Positions 1 through 8,692 of a stretch of DNA of 64,000 bases are shown piece after piece. This DNA is from Geothrix sp. GTDB lineage: Bacteria; Acidobacteriota; Holophagae; Holophagales; Holophagaceae. A program made the translations under genes and the position numbers. The notes under the pieces are model-generated. The model was not told where the DNA came from. It ran no database searches and was given only the letters and a program-made list of their open reading frames with translations. The stretch lies in the NCBI RefSeq assembly GCF_020622065.1, contig NZ_JAHRYQ010000001.1, positions 62,001 through 126,000 of the forward strand, read 5' to 3'. Every line of letters begins with the position of its first letter. Within the stretch, counting starts at the first letter, position 1.

Positions 1-36
1 GCTGACAGCGCCCGCGAAGCCGGGCTCCAGTTCTAG
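1..36 (+). CDS. rplR: 50S ribosomal protein L18, C-terminal end only
   Basis: The window opens inside a coding frame that ends at a TAG at 34-36. The last residues read ADSAREAGLQF, which fits the conserved C-terminus of ribosomal protein L18 (AREAGL-F). The next gene is rpsE, the usual neighbour of rplR in the spc operon, which supports the call. Only eleven codons are visible, so nothing can be said about the rest of the protein. Confidence 0.8.
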   Translation, partial: ADSAREAGLQF

Positions 37-45
37 GGGATGACC

Positions 46-570
46 ATGGCGACTGCAGAGCTCAAAGACAACAAGGAAACCCGCAACTCCGAATCCGGGG
101 AATTCAAGGACCAGGTCATTTATGTCGGCCGCGTCACCAAGGTGGTGAAGGGGGGCAAGAACTTCTCCTTCTCCGCGCTGGTGGTCGTCGGCGACGGCAA
201 CGGCAAGGTCGGCTTCGGCCTCGGCAAGGCCCTCGAAGTGCCTTCGGCCATCAAGAAGGGCATCGAGAGCGCCAAGCGCAACATGATCAAGGTTCCCCTC
301 ACCCCGAACGGCAGCCTGCCGCACCCGGTGACGGGCATCTTCGGCTCCGGCAGCGTGCTGCTGAAGCCGGCTCCCGAGGGCACCGGCATCATCGCCGGCG
401 CCGCGGTGCGCGCCATCATGGAAGCGGCCGGCGTCCACAATGTGATGACGAAGAGCCTGGGCTCCTCCAACCCCCACAATGTGGTTCGCGCCACATTCGA
501 GGGTCTGAAGGACCTCATGGATCCCTACACGGTCCTGACCAATCGGGGCCTGGATCAGGCGGAGGTTTAA
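46..570 (+). CDS. rpsE: 30S ribosomal protein S5
   Basis: S5 is a small-subunit protein at the back of the 30S body; it contributes to decoding accuracy. The N-terminal double-stranded RNA-binding domain ([20 protein letters not shown] region) and the C-terminal S5 fold with [18 protein letters not shown] are both clear. The product is about 174 residues, normal for the family. I prefer the ATG at 46 because AGGGG at 35-39 lies 6 nt upstream; the ATG at 40 directly abuts that site. It follows rplR by 9 nt and precedes rpmD by one base, as in the canonical spc operon. Confidence 0.96.
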   Translation: MATAELKDNKETRNSESGEFKDQVIYVGRVTKVVKGGKNFSFSALVVVGDGNGKVGFGLGKALEVPSAIKKGIESAKRNMIKVPLTPNGSLPHPVTGIFGSGSVLLKPAPEGTGIIAGAAVRAIMEAAGVHNVMTKSLGSSNPHNVVRATFEGLKDLMDPYTVLTNRGLDQAEV

Positions 571-571
571 C

Positions 572-769
572 ATGTCGCAGTTCATCGGCAAGCAGGTGGT
601 GCTGACCCTCAAGCGCTCCATCATCTGCACCACTCCCAAGCACCGTGCCTTCATGCAGACCCTCGGTCTGAAGCGGCCCGGCGATACCCGCGAATGCGAA
701 TACACCCCCAATGTCCATGGGATGGTCAAGCTGGTCCCCCATCTCATCGGCGTTCAGGTGAAGGGGTAG
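572..769 (+). CDS. rpmD: 50S ribosomal protein L30
   Basis: This 65-residue protein has the L30 signature in which a conserved GKQVVLTLKRS strand is followed by KHRAFMQTLGLKRPG and ends with VPHLIGVQVKG. L30 is a small ribosomal protein of the large subunit, present in many but not all bacteria. The length and the position between rpsE and rplO are the standard spc operon arrangement. The start codon comes one base after the rpsE stop, so the two are probably translationally coupled. Confidence 0.95.
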   Translation: MSQFIGKQVVLTLKRSIICTTPKHRAFMQTLGLKRPGDTRECEYTPNVHGMVKLVPHLIGVQVKG

Positions 770-772
770 ATC

Positions 773-1234
773 ATGAAGCTCAACGAACTCCGGCCCGCAG
801 AGGGCGCCACCAAGTCCCGCAAGCGCCTCGGCCGCGGCAAGGGCTCCGGCCTGGGCAAGACCTCCGGTCGCGGTGAAAAGGGCCAGAAGTCCCGGTCCGG
901 CTACCGCAGCAAGCGCGGCTTCGAGGGTGGCCAGATGCCCCTCGTCCGCCGTCTGCCCAAGCGCGGCTTCACCAACATCTTCGCTCCCGAAACCAAGGAG
1001 ATCACCCTCAGTCTCATCTCCATCCACTTCAAGGATGGCGAGACGGTCACGCTCGAGGCCCTCCGCGAGAGGAAGCTCGTCAACTCCCGCGTGGAGAAGA
1101 TCGTGGTGCTGGCCAGTGGCGAGCTCACCGCCAAGGTGAATGTCGTCGCCGATCGCATCACCAAGGGCGCCCGGGAAGCCATCCTGGCCAAGGGCGGCAC
1201 CATTCAGGAGCCCGTCGCGAAGTCTGCCGAGTAA
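773..1234 (+). CDS. rplO: 50S ribosomal protein L15
   Basis: L15 is a late-assembling large-subunit protein that bridges 23S rRNA domains. The 153-residue product starts with the typical MKLNELRPAEGA and has the very basic glycine-rich N-terminal extension (residues about 15-50, with RGEKGQKSRSG and GGQMPLVRRLPKRGF) that threads into rRNA. The globular C-terminal half shows the usual LVNSRVEKIVVLASGELT pattern. It starts 3 nt after rpmD and ends 6 nt before secY, as expected. Confidence 0.96.
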   Translation: MKLNELRPAEGATKSRKRLGRGKGSGLGKTSGRGEKGQKSRSGYRSKRGFEGGQMPLVRRLPKRGFTNIFAPETKEITLSLISIHFKDGETVTLEALRERKLVNSRVEKIVVLASGELTAKVNVVADRITKGAREAILAKGGTIQEPVAKSAE

Positions 1235-1240
1235 CGGCCG

Positions 1241-2596
1241 ATGAACCGCCTCAGGAACCTCTTCGCCATCCCGGAGCTGCGCAAGCGGCTCCTCTTCACC
1301 CTGATCCTCCTGGCCATCTACCGCCTGGGGGTGCACGTCAGCGTGCCCGGGGTGAACGCCGAGAACCTGTCCGCCGCGCTGAAGCGCGGCGGTGGCGGGC
1401 TCTTCGACGTCGTTGACCTGTTCTCCGGTGGTGCGTTCAAGAAGTTCTCGGTCTTTGCCCTCGGCATCGCTCCCTACATCACGGCCAGCATCGTGCTGCA
1501 GTTGATGGGGGCCGTGGTGCCCTATCTGGAGAACCTCCAGAAGAAGGAAGGCGAAGCCGGCCGCCAGAAGATCAACCAGTGGACCCGCTACCTGACGGTA
1601 TTCCTGGCCTTCGTCCAGGGCATGGGCATCGCCTCCCTAGCCCAGAGCCAGAACGCCCCCGGCCTCGAAGTCGTGACCTCCTCGATGTCCCCGACGGCCT
1701 TCCGGCTGCTGGCGGCCTTCACGCTCTCTGTCGGCACGCTCTTCGTCATGTGGATCGGCGAGCAGATCACCGAGCGCGGCATCGGCAACGGCATCTCCCT
1801 GCTGATCTTCGCCGGCATCGTGGCGGGTCTACCCCAGGCCGTCACCACCCTGACCGTGATGATCTCCCAGTCCCTGAGGAACGCCCCGAATGTCCCGCCC
1901 CCGGGCATCTTCATCCTGCTCATCGCGGCGATGATCGTGGTGCTGCTGGCCGTGGTGCTGGTGGAAAACGCCTACCGGCGCATCCCCATCCACTACGCCC
2001 GCCGGGCCGATTCGGCCGGCATGTCCAGCCAGCGCAGTTCCTACATGCCCCTGAAGCTGAACACCGCGGGCGTGATGCCCGTCATCTTCGCCAGTTCGGT
2101 GATCTTCTTCCCCGCCACCATCGCCCAGTTCACCCGCTGGGAGTGGCTGGCCAAGGTCGCGGCCTACCTCAGCCCGCAGACCCACTTCTGGATCTACACG
2201 CCGGTCTTCGTGGGCGTGGTGATCTTCTTCGCCTTCTTCTACACCAGCATCGTCTTCAATCCCGATGAGACCGCCGAGAACATGAAGCGGTCCGGGGGTT
2301 ACATCCCCGGCATCCGACCGGGCAAGGAAACCAGCATCTTCATGGATAGCATCCTGTCGAAGCTGACCTTCGTGGGCGCCATCTACCTCGCCCTCGTCTC
2401 CCTGGTGCCCCTGCTCATCACCAACAACATCCAGGGCCTCAACTTCTACTTTGGCGGCACCAGCCTGCTGATCGTGGTGGGTGTGGCCATGGACAGCGCG
2501 GCCCAGTTGGAAAGCCTGCTGGTCATGCGCCGCTACGACGGATTCCTCGAGAAGGGCCGCATTCGCGGCCGCTCCACTCGCCGGGGTGAGGCATGA
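1241..2596 (+). CDS. secY: Preprotein translocase subunit SecY
   Basis: SecY is the channel-forming core of the Sec translocon in the cytoplasmic membrane. The 451-residue product has about ten hydrophobic segments and conserved family stretches: [11 protein letters not shown] in the first segment and plug region, [15 protein letters not shown] in TM2, [20 protein letters not shown]-type sequence in TM4, and [13 protein letters not shown] in TM7-8. The C-terminal cytosolic tail ends in the basic [10 protein letters not shown]. Gene order rplO-secY-adk is canonical. The adk start overlaps its stop codon. Confidence 0.96.
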   Translation: MNRLRNLFAIPELRKRLLFTLILLAIYRLGVHVSVPGVNAENLSAALKRGGGGLFDVVDLFSGGAFKKFSVFALGIAPYITASIVLQLMGAVVPYLENLQKKEGEAGRQKINQWTRYLTVFLAFVQGMGIASLAQSQNAPGLEVVTSSMSPTAFRLLAAFTLSVGTLFVMWIGEQITERGIGNGISLLIFAGIVAGLPQAVTTLTVMISQSLRNAPNVPPPGIFILLIAAMIVVLLAVVLVENAYRRIPIHYARRADSAGMSSQRSSYMPLKLNTAGVMPVIFASSVIFFPATIAQFTRWEWLAKVAAYLSPQTHFWIYTPVFVGVVIFFAFFYTSIVFNPDETAENMKRSGGYIPGIRPGKETSIFMDSILSKLTFVGAIYLALVSLVPLLITNNIQGLNFYFGGTSLLIVVGVAMDSAAQLESLLVMRRYDGFLEKGRIRGRSTRRGEA

Positions 2597-3252
2597 GCCT
2601 CACCGCGAACATCCTCCTCGGGGCCCCCGGCTCCGGGAAGGGCACCCAGGCCAAACGCCTGGTGGAAACATTCTCTTTGACTCACCTGTCAACCGGTGAC
2701 ATTCTGAGAGATGCCGTCTCGAAAGGGACGGAGATCGGCCTGAGGGCGAAAGCCATCATGGCCGAAGGAAAACTGGTGGACGACGACACCGTCAACGGCC
2801 TTGTCTTCGCGCGGCTGCTGGACGAGACCTCTGATGTGTTGTTCGACGGCTACCCACGAACCTTGCAACAAGCTCAAGCTCTGGAAGACTTCCTCTCCTC
2901 CAAGGGCATGGCGCTGGGCTCCGTGGTGCTGGTCGATGTCCCCCAGGAGGTCTTGGAAGCCCGTGTGGTGGGCCGACGCGTATGCAGCAACAATGCCTGC
3001 GGCGCCATCTACCACCTGGAATCCAAGCCCCCCAAGCAAGCCGGTGTCTGCGACCTGTGCGGAAGTCCCCTGAAGCACCGTTCCGACGACACCTCCGAGG
3101 CCTTCCAGAGCCGGATGGGCGAGTTCCACTCGACCTTCCAGCCCCTTCTGGGCTTCTACAAGCATCGGCCGAACTTCCGGAGCGTGGATGGCAATCGCGC
3201 GCCGGAGCTGGTGTTTGAATCGCTGCGTCACGTCTTCGGAGAACGCGCTTGA
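2593..3252 (+). CDS. adk: Adenylate kinase with a zinc-type LID
   Basis: Adenylate kinase converts ATP plus AMP to two ADP in the cytosol. The P-loop GAPGSGKGT lies at residues 10-18 and the AMP/core motif DGYPRT at 85-90. The LID domain carries four cysteines, C131, C136, C153 and C156, which in this family bind a structural zinc; many Gram-negative enzymes lack them. The 219-residue length is normal. It overlaps secY by 4 nt (ATGA) and infA by 4 nt. The methionine aminopeptidase gene often found between adk and infA is absent. Confidence 0.96.
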   Translation: MSLTANILLGAPGSGKGTQAKRLVETFSLTHLSTGDILRDAVSKGTEIGLRAKAIMAEGKLVDDDTVNGLVFARLLDETSDVLFDGYPRTLQQAQALEDFLSSKGMALGSVVLVDVPQEVLEARVVGRRVCSNNACGAIYHLESKPPKQAGVCDLCGSPLKHRSDDTSEAFQSRMGEFHSTFQPLLGFYKHRPNFRSVDGNRAPELVFESLRHVFGERA

Positions 3253-3467
3253 GCAAAGAAGAAGCCATTGAGCTCGAAGCCACAGTGGTCGAGGCCTTGC
3301 CGAACGCGGTGTTCCGGGTCGAACTGGAGAACAAACACCAGGTGCTGGCGCACATCAGCGGAAAGATGCGCAAGAACTTCATCCGCATCCTTCCCGGTGA
3401 CCGGGTTCTCGTCGAGGTGACCCCTTACGACCTCACCCGTGGCCGCATCATCTACCGATTCAAGTAA
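3249..3467 (+). CDS. infA: Translation initiation factor IF-1
   Basis: IF-1 is a single S1/OB-fold protein that binds the A site of the 30S subunit during initiation. The 72-residue product shows the family sequence [20 protein letters not shown], then [28 protein letters not shown] and a terminal GRIIYRFK, all strongly conserved. Translation starts at a TTG (3249) that overlaps the adk stop; no ATG is available in frame upstream. Length and position before rpmJ are typical. Confidence 0.96.
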   Translation: MSKEEAIELEATVVEALPNAVFRVELENKHQVLAHISGKMRKNFIRILPGDRVLVEVTPYDLTRGRIIYRFK

Positions 3468-3480
3468 ACGAGAGGACACC

Positions 3481-3597
3481 ATGAAAGTACGGCCCTCCAT
3501 CAAGAAGCTGTGCGAGCACTGCAAAGTGGTCCGGCGCGAAGGCATCAACCGGATCATCTGCAAGAAGAACCCCAAGCACAAGCAGCGTCAGGGTTAA
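3481..3597 (+). CDS. rpmJ: 50S ribosomal protein L36
   Basis: This 38-residue reading frame starts [15 protein letters not shown] and ends [10 protein letters not shown], the classic L36 sequence. The zinc ribbon residues C11, C14, C27 and H33 are intact, so this is the zinc-binding C+ form. A ribosome binding site GAGAGGA precedes the ATG. It sits between infA and rpsM, the usual position at the head of the alpha operon. Confidence 0.97.
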   Translation: MKVRPSIKKLCEHCKVVRREGINRIICKKNPKHKQRQG

Positions 3598-3606
3598 GGA
3601 GACACG

Positions 3607-3975
3607 ATGGCACGCATCTCAGGTATTGATCTGCCCATCGGCAAGCGCATCGAGATCGCGCTCACCTACATTTTCGGCATCGGGCGCGCCAAGGCGCACA
3701 GCATCCTGACCCGCGCCAAGGTCGATTTCGGCACCAAGGTGCGCGATCTGACCGAGGACGAGGTCGGCCGCATCCGCCGCGTCATCACCGCCGAGGAGAC
3801 GGTGGAGGGCGACCTCCGCAAGAACATCTCCCTCGACATCAAGCGGCTCATGGACATCGGCTGCTATCGCGGCCTGCGCCACCGGAAGGGCCTCCCCGTC
3901 CGTGGTCAGCGCACGCATACCAACGCCCGCACCCGCAAGGGCAAGCGACGCACCGTAGCCGGCAAGAAGAAGTAA
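3607..3975 (+). CDS. rpsM: 30S ribosomal protein S13
   Basis: S13 sits in the head of the small subunit and contacts the P-site tRNA and the inter-subunit bridge B1. The 122-residue protein begins [26 protein letters not shown] and ends with the basic tail [11 protein letters not shown] that reaches the tRNA site. The motif [24 protein letters not shown] is diagnostic. AGGAGACACG lies upstream of the ATG. It is the second gene of the rpmJ-rpsM-rpsK-rpsD-rpoA-rplQ block. Confidence 0.97.
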   Translation: MARISGIDLPIGKRIEIALTYIFGIGRAKAHSILTRAKVDFGTKVRDLTEDEVGRIRRVITAEETVEGDLRKNISLDIKRLMDIGCYRGLRHRKGLPVRGQRTHTNARTRKGKRRTVAGKKK

Positions 3976-3987
3976 GGCGAGGAGCAC

Positions 3988-4395
3988 ATGGCCAAGACTC
4001 AGACCCGGACCGCCGGTAAAAAGGTGGTCAAGAAGAAGGAAAAGAAGAACGTTCCCCATGGCGTGGCTCACGTCCAGGCGTCCTTCAACAACACGATCAT
4101 CTCCATCTCCGATCCGATGGGGAACATGCTCTGCTGGGCTTCCAGCGGCAACCAGAACTTCCGCGGGACCCGCAAGGGCACGCCCTTCGCCGCCCAGGTG
4201 GCCGCCGGCATCGCTGCCGAGGCCGCCAAGGAGCAGGGCGTCCGTTCGGTCGATGTCCGCGTCAAGGGCCCCGGTGCCGGCCGTGAGAGCGCGATCCGCG
4301 CCCTCAACGCCGCAGGCATCCAGGTGACCAGCATCCGCGACGTCACCCCCATCCCCCACAACGGCTGCCGGCCGCCCAAGCGGCGCCGGGTTTAA
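3988..4395 (+). CDS. rpsK: 30S ribosomal protein S11
   Basis: S11 forms part of the 30S platform next to the mRNA exit. The 135-residue product has a lysine-rich N-terminus (about 25 residues, longer than the E. coli one) and then the conserved [57 protein letters not shown] pattern in two blocks. The [12 protein letters not shown] ending is the family hallmark. Spacing to rpsM is 12 nt. Confidence 0.97.
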   Translation: MAKTQTRTAGKKVVKKKEKKNVPHGVAHVQASFNNTIISISDPMGNMLCWASSGNQNFRGTRKGTPFAAQVAAGIAAEAAKEQGVRSVDVRVKGPGAGRESAIRALNAAGIQVTSIRDVTPIPHNGCRPPKRRRV

Positions 4396-4410
4396 GAGAG
4401 GAGGAGAGAC

Positions 4411-5043
4411 ATGGCACGTTACACAGACGCCGTTTGCCGCCTCTGCCGCCGCGAGGGCATGAAGCTTTATCTCAAGGGCGAGCGCTGCTTCAAGGAGAAG
4501 TGCTCGTTCGAAACCCGCAAGGGCAAGCTCCCCGGCCAGCACGGCGCGGGGAAGATCAAGAAGCCCACCGGCTACGCCCTCCAGCTTCGCGAGAAGCAGA
4601 AGGTGAAGCGCATCTACGGGGTGCTCGAGAAGCAGTTCCGTCACTACTTCGAGAAGGCCGATGCCAAGAAGGGCGTCACCGGCCACAACCTGCTCGGGTT
4701 CCTCGAGTGCCGCCTGGACAATGTGGTCTATCGCCTGGGCTTCGCGTCCAGCCGGTCTGCCGCGCGCCAGATGGTCATGCACGGTCATGTGCTGGTCGGC
4801 GGCAAGCGGGTGGACATCCCCTCCTTCCAGGTGAAGCCTGGCCAGGCGGTGGAGCTGGGCACCCGCGCCAAGGAGAACGACGGCGTCAAGTCCTCCGTCG
4901 AAACCTCCGCCGGCCGCGGCATTCCGAAGTGGCTTTCCCTGGACGCCACCGCCTTCAAGGGCCAGGTGCTTGCCGCGCCGACCCGCGAGGACATCACTCT
5001 GGACATCAACGAGCAGCTGATCGTTGAACTGTATTCCAAGTAA
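4411..5043 (+). CDS. rpsD: 30S ribosomal protein S4, zinc-binding form
   Basis: S4 is a primary 16S rRNA binder, and in many bacteria it also acts as translational repressor of the alpha operon. The 210-residue protein has the N-terminal cysteine cluster C9, C12, C26, C31 (C+ paralogue type, likely binding zinc) and a C-terminal S4 RNA-binding domain with RLDNVVYRLGFASSRSAARQMV and HGHVLVGGKRVDIPS. AGGAGGAG precedes the start. Whether autoregulation exists here cannot be read from the sequence. Confidence 0.97.
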   Translation: MARYTDAVCRLCRREGMKLYLKGERCFKEKCSFETRKGKLPGQHGAGKIKKPTGYALQLREKQKVKRIYGVLEKQFRHYFEKADAKKGVTGHNLLGFLECRLDNVVYRLGFASSRSAARQMVMHGHVLVGGKRVDIPSFQVKPGQAVELGTRAKENDGVKSSVETSAGRGIPKWLSLDATAFKGQVLAAPTREDITLDINEQLIVELYSK

Positions 5044-5052
5044 GGGGGCAGG

Positions 5053-6024
5053 ATGCTGAACCTCAGCGATTTCCAGAGGCCGCGATTCGCGGAGGTGACC
5101 CCCGGGTCCCTCACCGACTCCTACGGGGAGTTCGTGGCCTACCCCTTCGAGCGTGGCTTCGCCACGACCGTCGGGCACAGCCTGCGTCGGGTGCTGCTCA
5201 GCAGCATCCAGGGCGCGGCCGTGACGAATGTCCGGATCAAGGGCGTCATGCACGAGTTCACGACCCTTCCCGGGGTCTGGGAGGACATCACTCATGTCCT
5301 TCTGAACCTCAAGGAAGTGCCCTTCAAGCTGCACAGCAGCGAGCCCCAGACGGTGACCATCTCCGCCAAGGGTGAGGGCGCGGTGACTTCCGCCGCCATC
5401 CGCTGCAACCAGAATGTGGAGGTCGTGGATCCCAACATCCACATCGCCACCCTGGGCGAGGAAGGCGAGCTGGAGATCGAGATGGTGGTCCGCCTGGGCC
5501 GCGGTTTCGTCACTGCGGACCGCAACCACGATGAGAGCCTGGGCCTCGGGTTCATCCCCATGGATGCCAACCACAGCCCCATCATCCGGGTGAACTACAT
5601 CGTCGAACCCGCCCGCGTGGGCCAGAGCACCGACTACGAGAAGCTCACGCTCCAGGTGTGGACCAACGGCGCCGTCAACCCCAAGGAAGCCGTTTCCGAC
5701 GCGGCCCTCATCCTGCGCGACCACTTCCTCGTGTTCGCCCGCCAGGACGAGGACTTCACCGAGATGGAGATGGGCACCGCGACCCTGGGTGCCGAAGCCG
5801 CCAACACCTGGCTGGGCAAGTCCGTCGAGGAGCTCGAGCTCTCCGTCCGGGCGAACAACTGCCTCCGCAACGCGAACATCACCACCATCGGCGAGCTGGT
5901 CCAGCGGACCGAGGCTGAGCTGATGAAAACCAAGAACTTCGGCAAGAAGTCGCTCCAGGAGATCAAGGACGAGCTCGCTCGTATCGGCCTCTCCCTCGGC
6001 ATGCGGCTCGAGCAGGAAGTGTAA
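5053..6024 (+). CDS. rpoA: DNA-directed RNA polymerase subunit alpha
   Basis: The alpha subunit dimerises to nucleate RNA polymerase assembly, and its C-terminal domain contacts UP elements and activators. The 323-residue product has the N-terminal assembly domain ([26 protein letters not shown] near residues 24-50) and a C-terminal domain with [43 protein letters not shown] in consecutive blocks. The helix-hairpin-helix residues that bind DNA are conserved. It starts 9 nt after rpsD and is followed after 9 nt by rplQ. Confidence 0.97.
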   Translation: MLNLSDFQRPRFAEVTPGSLTDSYGEFVAYPFERGFATTVGHSLRRVLLSSIQGAAVTNVRIKGVMHEFTTLPGVWEDITHVLLNLKEVPFKLHSSEPQTVTISAKGEGAVTSAAIRCNQNVEVVDPNIHIATLGEEGELEIEMVVRLGRGFVTADRNHDESLGLGFIPMDANHSPIIRVNYIVEPARVGQSTDYEKLTLQVWTNGAVNPKEAVSDAALILRDHFLVFARQDEDFTEMEMGTATLGAEAANTWLGKSVEELELSVRANNCLRNANITTIGELVQRTEAELMKTKNFGKKSLQEIKDELARIGLSLGMRLEQEV

Positions 6025-6033
6025 GGAGCCCCC

Positions 6034-6426
6034 ATGCGTCACAACGTTTCCGGCAAGCGCCTGGGCCGCACCACCAACCAGCGCAAGGCCCTCATGAAGA
6101 ACCTCGCGACCGCTCTCATCGAGAGCGAGCGCATCGAAACCACCCTCGTGAAGGCGAAGGAACTCCGCAGCTATGTGGAGCCCTTCATCACCCTCGCGAA
6201 GACGGACTCCGTGGCCAACCGTCGTCTGGCGATGGCCCGTCTCGGAAGCAAGGACGCCGTCCAGAAGCTCTTCGGCGCCGACTTCCGCAAGCGTTTCGAA
6301 AGCCGCCCCGGCGGCTACACCCGCATCCTCAAGATGGCCCATCGCCTCGGCGATGCGGCTGACATGGCCCTCATCGAGTTCGTGGACTACACCCTCCCCG
6401 AGCCCAAGGCCGAGGACGGCGAGTAG
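6034..6426 (+). CDS. rplQ: 50S ribosomal protein L17
   Basis: L17 lies near the polypeptide exit tunnel. The 130-residue product starts [25 protein letters not shown] and contains [18 protein letters not shown], both diagnostic of the family, and ends with an acidic tail PEPKAEDGE. It is the last gene of the ribosomal block; a 15-bp perfect hairpin begins 15 nt after its stop. Confidence 0.97.
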   Translation: MRHNVSGKRLGRTTNQRKALMKNLATALIESERIETTLVKAKELRSYVEPFITLAKTDSVANRRLAMARLGSKDAVQKLFGADFRKRFESRPGGYTRILKMAHRLGDAADMALIEFVDYTLPEPKAEDGE

Positions 6427-6441
6427 CTTGCTGCTCAACCC

Positions 6442-6475
6442 ATGACGACGCCCCGGACTGCCGGGGCGTCGTCAT
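6442..6475. terminator. Hairpin terminator between rplQ and the kinase gene
   Basis: A perfect inverted repeat has arms at 6442-6456 and 6461-6475 around the loop ACTG, a 15-bp GC-rich stem. It lies between the convergent rplQ and kinase genes, so it can stop transcription from both sides. No T-run follows, so release may need Rho or simply the strong stem. Confidence 0.75.
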
Positions 6476-6490
6476 GTACGGACGGGAGCC

Positions 6491-7948
6491 TCAGCCCACG
6501 GTCCAGGGGACATCGGGCTTCTCTTCGGCTTCCTGACCGGGATCCGCCCTCCGCAGGCGGCGGGAGCGGGCCACGGTCACGGTGCAGGGCGCCTGGGCTG
6601 CCACCTGGCTGGAGACGCTGCCGAGCAGCGTGCGCCGCAGGGAGCTGGCCCGGGCGCCGATCAGCAGGTGATCCACGAGGTTGGCGCTCACATACTGCAG
6701 GATGGCGGCCGCCGGATCCGTCGATTCCAGCACATGGAAGCTGATTCGGCCGTCCTCCAGCTCCAGGGGCGTGGCCCAGCCCCGGAGCTCGGCCAGGCGC
6801 TGGAGGTGGATGTTGCGGCCCTGGTCATCCAGGGTCTGGTCCAGGGTGATCCGGCCCTGCTTGAGCACATTCACGCAGGCCACGCGCGCGCCGGGCAGGG
6901 CGGGAAGCATGCGGGCCACCATGGTGCGGAGCGTCTCAGCGATGGGGGCGGCCTCGGGGGACAGGTCGATGGCCACGGCGAGGATCGGGGCGTCCCCGTC
7001 ATGCCGCACCGGCGTCTTGGCCTTGGGGATGGCGAGTTGGTGGTCGGCGAAACGGCGCCGGAGGACGGTGGCGAAGGGATCCTGCCTCCGTTTTTCCGAG
7101 CGGGCGGTCAGGGTGATCTGATCGGGGTGCTGCAGGGCCAGGGCGAGGTGGGCGGCCGTGGGGTAGCGCCAGGCCGGGTGCACTTCGAGGCAGCGCAGGA
7201 TGACCTCCTGCAGCCAGGCGGGGCAATCCGGGCGCAGCCGGCGGGGCGGGACGGGATCGCGCCACAGCCGCCGCTTCAGGCCGGAGAGGCGCTGCGGATC
7301 TCCGAAGGGGCGCACGCCGGTCAGGAAGAAATACAGCAACACCCCCAGGGCGAACTGGTCGCTCCGGGGATCCCGGCGCAGGCCCAGCACCTGTTCCGGG
7401 GCCATGTAGGGGGCGGTGCCGTACGGGAGGCGGAACTCCTCGCCCATCAGGTCCGGCAGCTCATCGTGGTGGGAGAGGCCGAAGTCCACCAACACCAGGT
7501 CGCCCGTGGGGCGGGTGAGCAGGTTGGAGGGCTTCACATCGAGGTGGATGACATGCTGCCGATGGAGGTCGTCGAGGGCCACGGCGATGCGGATGCCCAG
7601 GGCCGCGACCTCTTCCCAGGGCAGGGGAAGGTGCTCCAGCATGGGCAGCAGCGAAGGGCCGGGAATCCGCTCCATGACGAGGTAGGGCTGGAGCCCCGCA
7701 TCGCCCTGGGCGATGAAGCGGGGCACATGGAGGCCCGACAGCCGCGGAAGGATCATCCGCTCCATCTCGAAGCCGACGATGGCGGCGGGATCCACGCCTT
7801 CGCTGAGCACCGGCAGCTTCACCAGCAAGGGGAAGTCCAGGTCAGGCCGGGACGCGGTCCAGAGTTCCGCCATGCCGCCCCGGTGGAGGCGCTCCCCGAT
7901 GTGGAAGCCATCCAGGATGAGGCCAGGCCGGATCCGCATGGGCGCCAT
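6491..7948 (-). CDS. Ser/Thr protein kinase fused to a universal-stress (Usp) domain
   Basis: The 485-residue protein joins an N-terminal Hanks-type kinase (about residues 12-275) to a C-terminal UspA-like domain (about 320-460). Visible kinase motifs are the glycine loop RLHRGGMAELW (20-30), K44, the catalytic loop HLDVKPSN (135-142) with D137, K139 and N142, DFG at 155-157 and APE at 183-185. The usual HRD arginine is replaced by leucine (L136), which removes the phospho-activation-loop clamp but keeps catalysis possible. The Usp part ends with GARASSLRRTLLGSVSSQVA, close to the G-2x-G-9x-G(S/T) nucleotide motif with Ala for the second Gly. No membrane segment is seen, so it is probably soluble. 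It starts 3 nt after the phosphoesterase gene and is likely co-expressed with it. Confidence 0.87.
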   Translation of the reverse strand: MAPMRIRPGLILDGFHIGERLHRGGMAELWTASRPDLDFPLLVKLPVLSEGVDPAAIVGFEMERMILPRLSGLHVPRFIAQGDAGLQPYLVMERIPGPSLLPMLEHLPLPWEEVAALGIRIAVALDDLHRQHVIHLDVKPSNLLTRPTGDLVLVDFGLSHHDELPDLMGEEFRLPYGTAPYMAPEQVLGLRRDPRSDQFALGVLLYFFLTGVRPFGDPQRLSGLKRRLWRDPVPPRRLRPDCPAWLQEVILRCLEVHPAWRYPTAAHLALALQHPDQITLTARSEKRRQDPFATVLRRRFADHQLAIPKAKTPVRHDGDAPILAVAIDLSPEAAPIAETLRTMVARMLPALPGARVACVNVLKQGRITLDQTLDDQGRNIHLQRLAELRGWATPLELEDGRISFHVLESTDPAAAILQYVSANLVDHLLIGARASSLRRTLLGSVSSQVAAQAPCTVTVARSRRLRRADPGQEAEEKPDVPWTVG

Positions 7949-7951
7949 GGT

Positions 7952-8692
7952 TCAGTGTCCCTTCAGGAGGCGGGTCGCGAGGGCCGGCGGGAGGCCGGCG
8001 TCCAGGATGGCGGTCGCGGCGGCCTGGACATCGTAGGGCACGCGCAGATGCGTGATCTCGGACCGGGTGGTGTCCAGCAGGGCATAGGCAGCGGCCGGAT
8101 TGCCATCCCGCGACTGGCCCACCGCGCCCACCACGGTCAGCCAGCGGCGGTGGCGGGGCAGGGGAATGGGAACGCCGGGAACGGGATCGAAGGAGACCAG
8201 TTGACCGGTGGCGGTGATCCCATGAAGGGCGGGCAGATGGGTGTGGCCGCAGAAAACGGTTTGAGAGCGGCTGGCCTCCAGGGCGCGCCGGGCATCCCGC
8301 CCCTCACGGATGTAGATCCAGGGCGGGTAGGTCTGGGGGCTGGCGTGGACATAGAGGCGGGATTCGTCCTCGAAGCGCAGCGGCAGGCTCGACAGGAACT
8401 CCCGCGCCTCGGGGCCCAGCTGGCCGCGGGTCCAGGCCATGGCCGTCTCGGCATCCGGGACCATGGATTCGCGCTCCTCCGCCACGGCCTGGTCGTGATT
8501 GCCCGCCACGGCGATGGCCCCGCGCGCCGTTTCCACCATGAGCCGATCCAGGACCGCGTTCGGTTCGGCACCGTAACCCACATAGTCGCCCAGAAACACG
8601 AGGCGATCCGCGCCAGCCGAGCGGGCGTGAACCAGGCAGGCCTCGAGCGCGCGCCGGTTGGCGTGGATGTCGGCCAGGAGGGCGATGCGCAT
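7952..8692 (-). CDS. Metallophosphoesterase, YfcE/diadenosine-type calcineurin-like fold
   Basis: The 246-residue product begins MRIALLADIHANRRALEACL, carrying the first metal motif D-x-H (D8, H10), followed by FLGDYVGYGAEPN (GD), AGNHDQA (GNH[DE]) and FCGHTHLP (GHTH). These are the five metal-binding blocks of calcineurin-like phosphoesterases with dinuclear Mn/Fe/Zn centres. I start it at the ATG of MRIALL (8692); an upstream in-frame ATG at 8731 would only add 13 proline-rich residues. Substrate is unknown: cyclic nucleotides, dinucleoside polyphosphates and phosphoproteins are all possible. The tight coupling to the downstream protein kinase suggests, as inference, a kinase/phosphatase pair. 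Confidence 0.85.
   Translation of the reverse strand: MRIALLADIHANRRALEACLVHARSAGADRLVFLGDYVGYGAEPNAVLDRLMVETARGAIAVAGNHDQAVAEERESMVPDAETAMAWTRGQLGPEAREFLSSLPLRFEDESRLYVHASPQTYPPWIYIREGRDARRALEASRSQTVFCGHTHLPALHGITATGQLVSFDPVPGVPIPLPRHRRWLTVVGAVGQSRDGNPAAAYALLDTTRSEITHLRVPYDVQAAATAILDAGLPPALATRLLKGH

Noticed and set aside
3619-6438. A 939-codon open frame on the minus strand across the ribosomal genes
   Set aside because: It is antisense to rpsM, rpsK, rpsD, rpoA and rplQ, has biased low-complexity His/Gly/Ala/Leu sequence and no known motif. Such frames are a by-product of high GC in the third codon position.
6491-7948. The kinase-Usp protein as a pseudokinase
   Set aside because: Only the Arg of HRD is lost. 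The catalytic Asp, the Lys of the ATP site, the Asn and DFG are all present, so inactivity is not supported.
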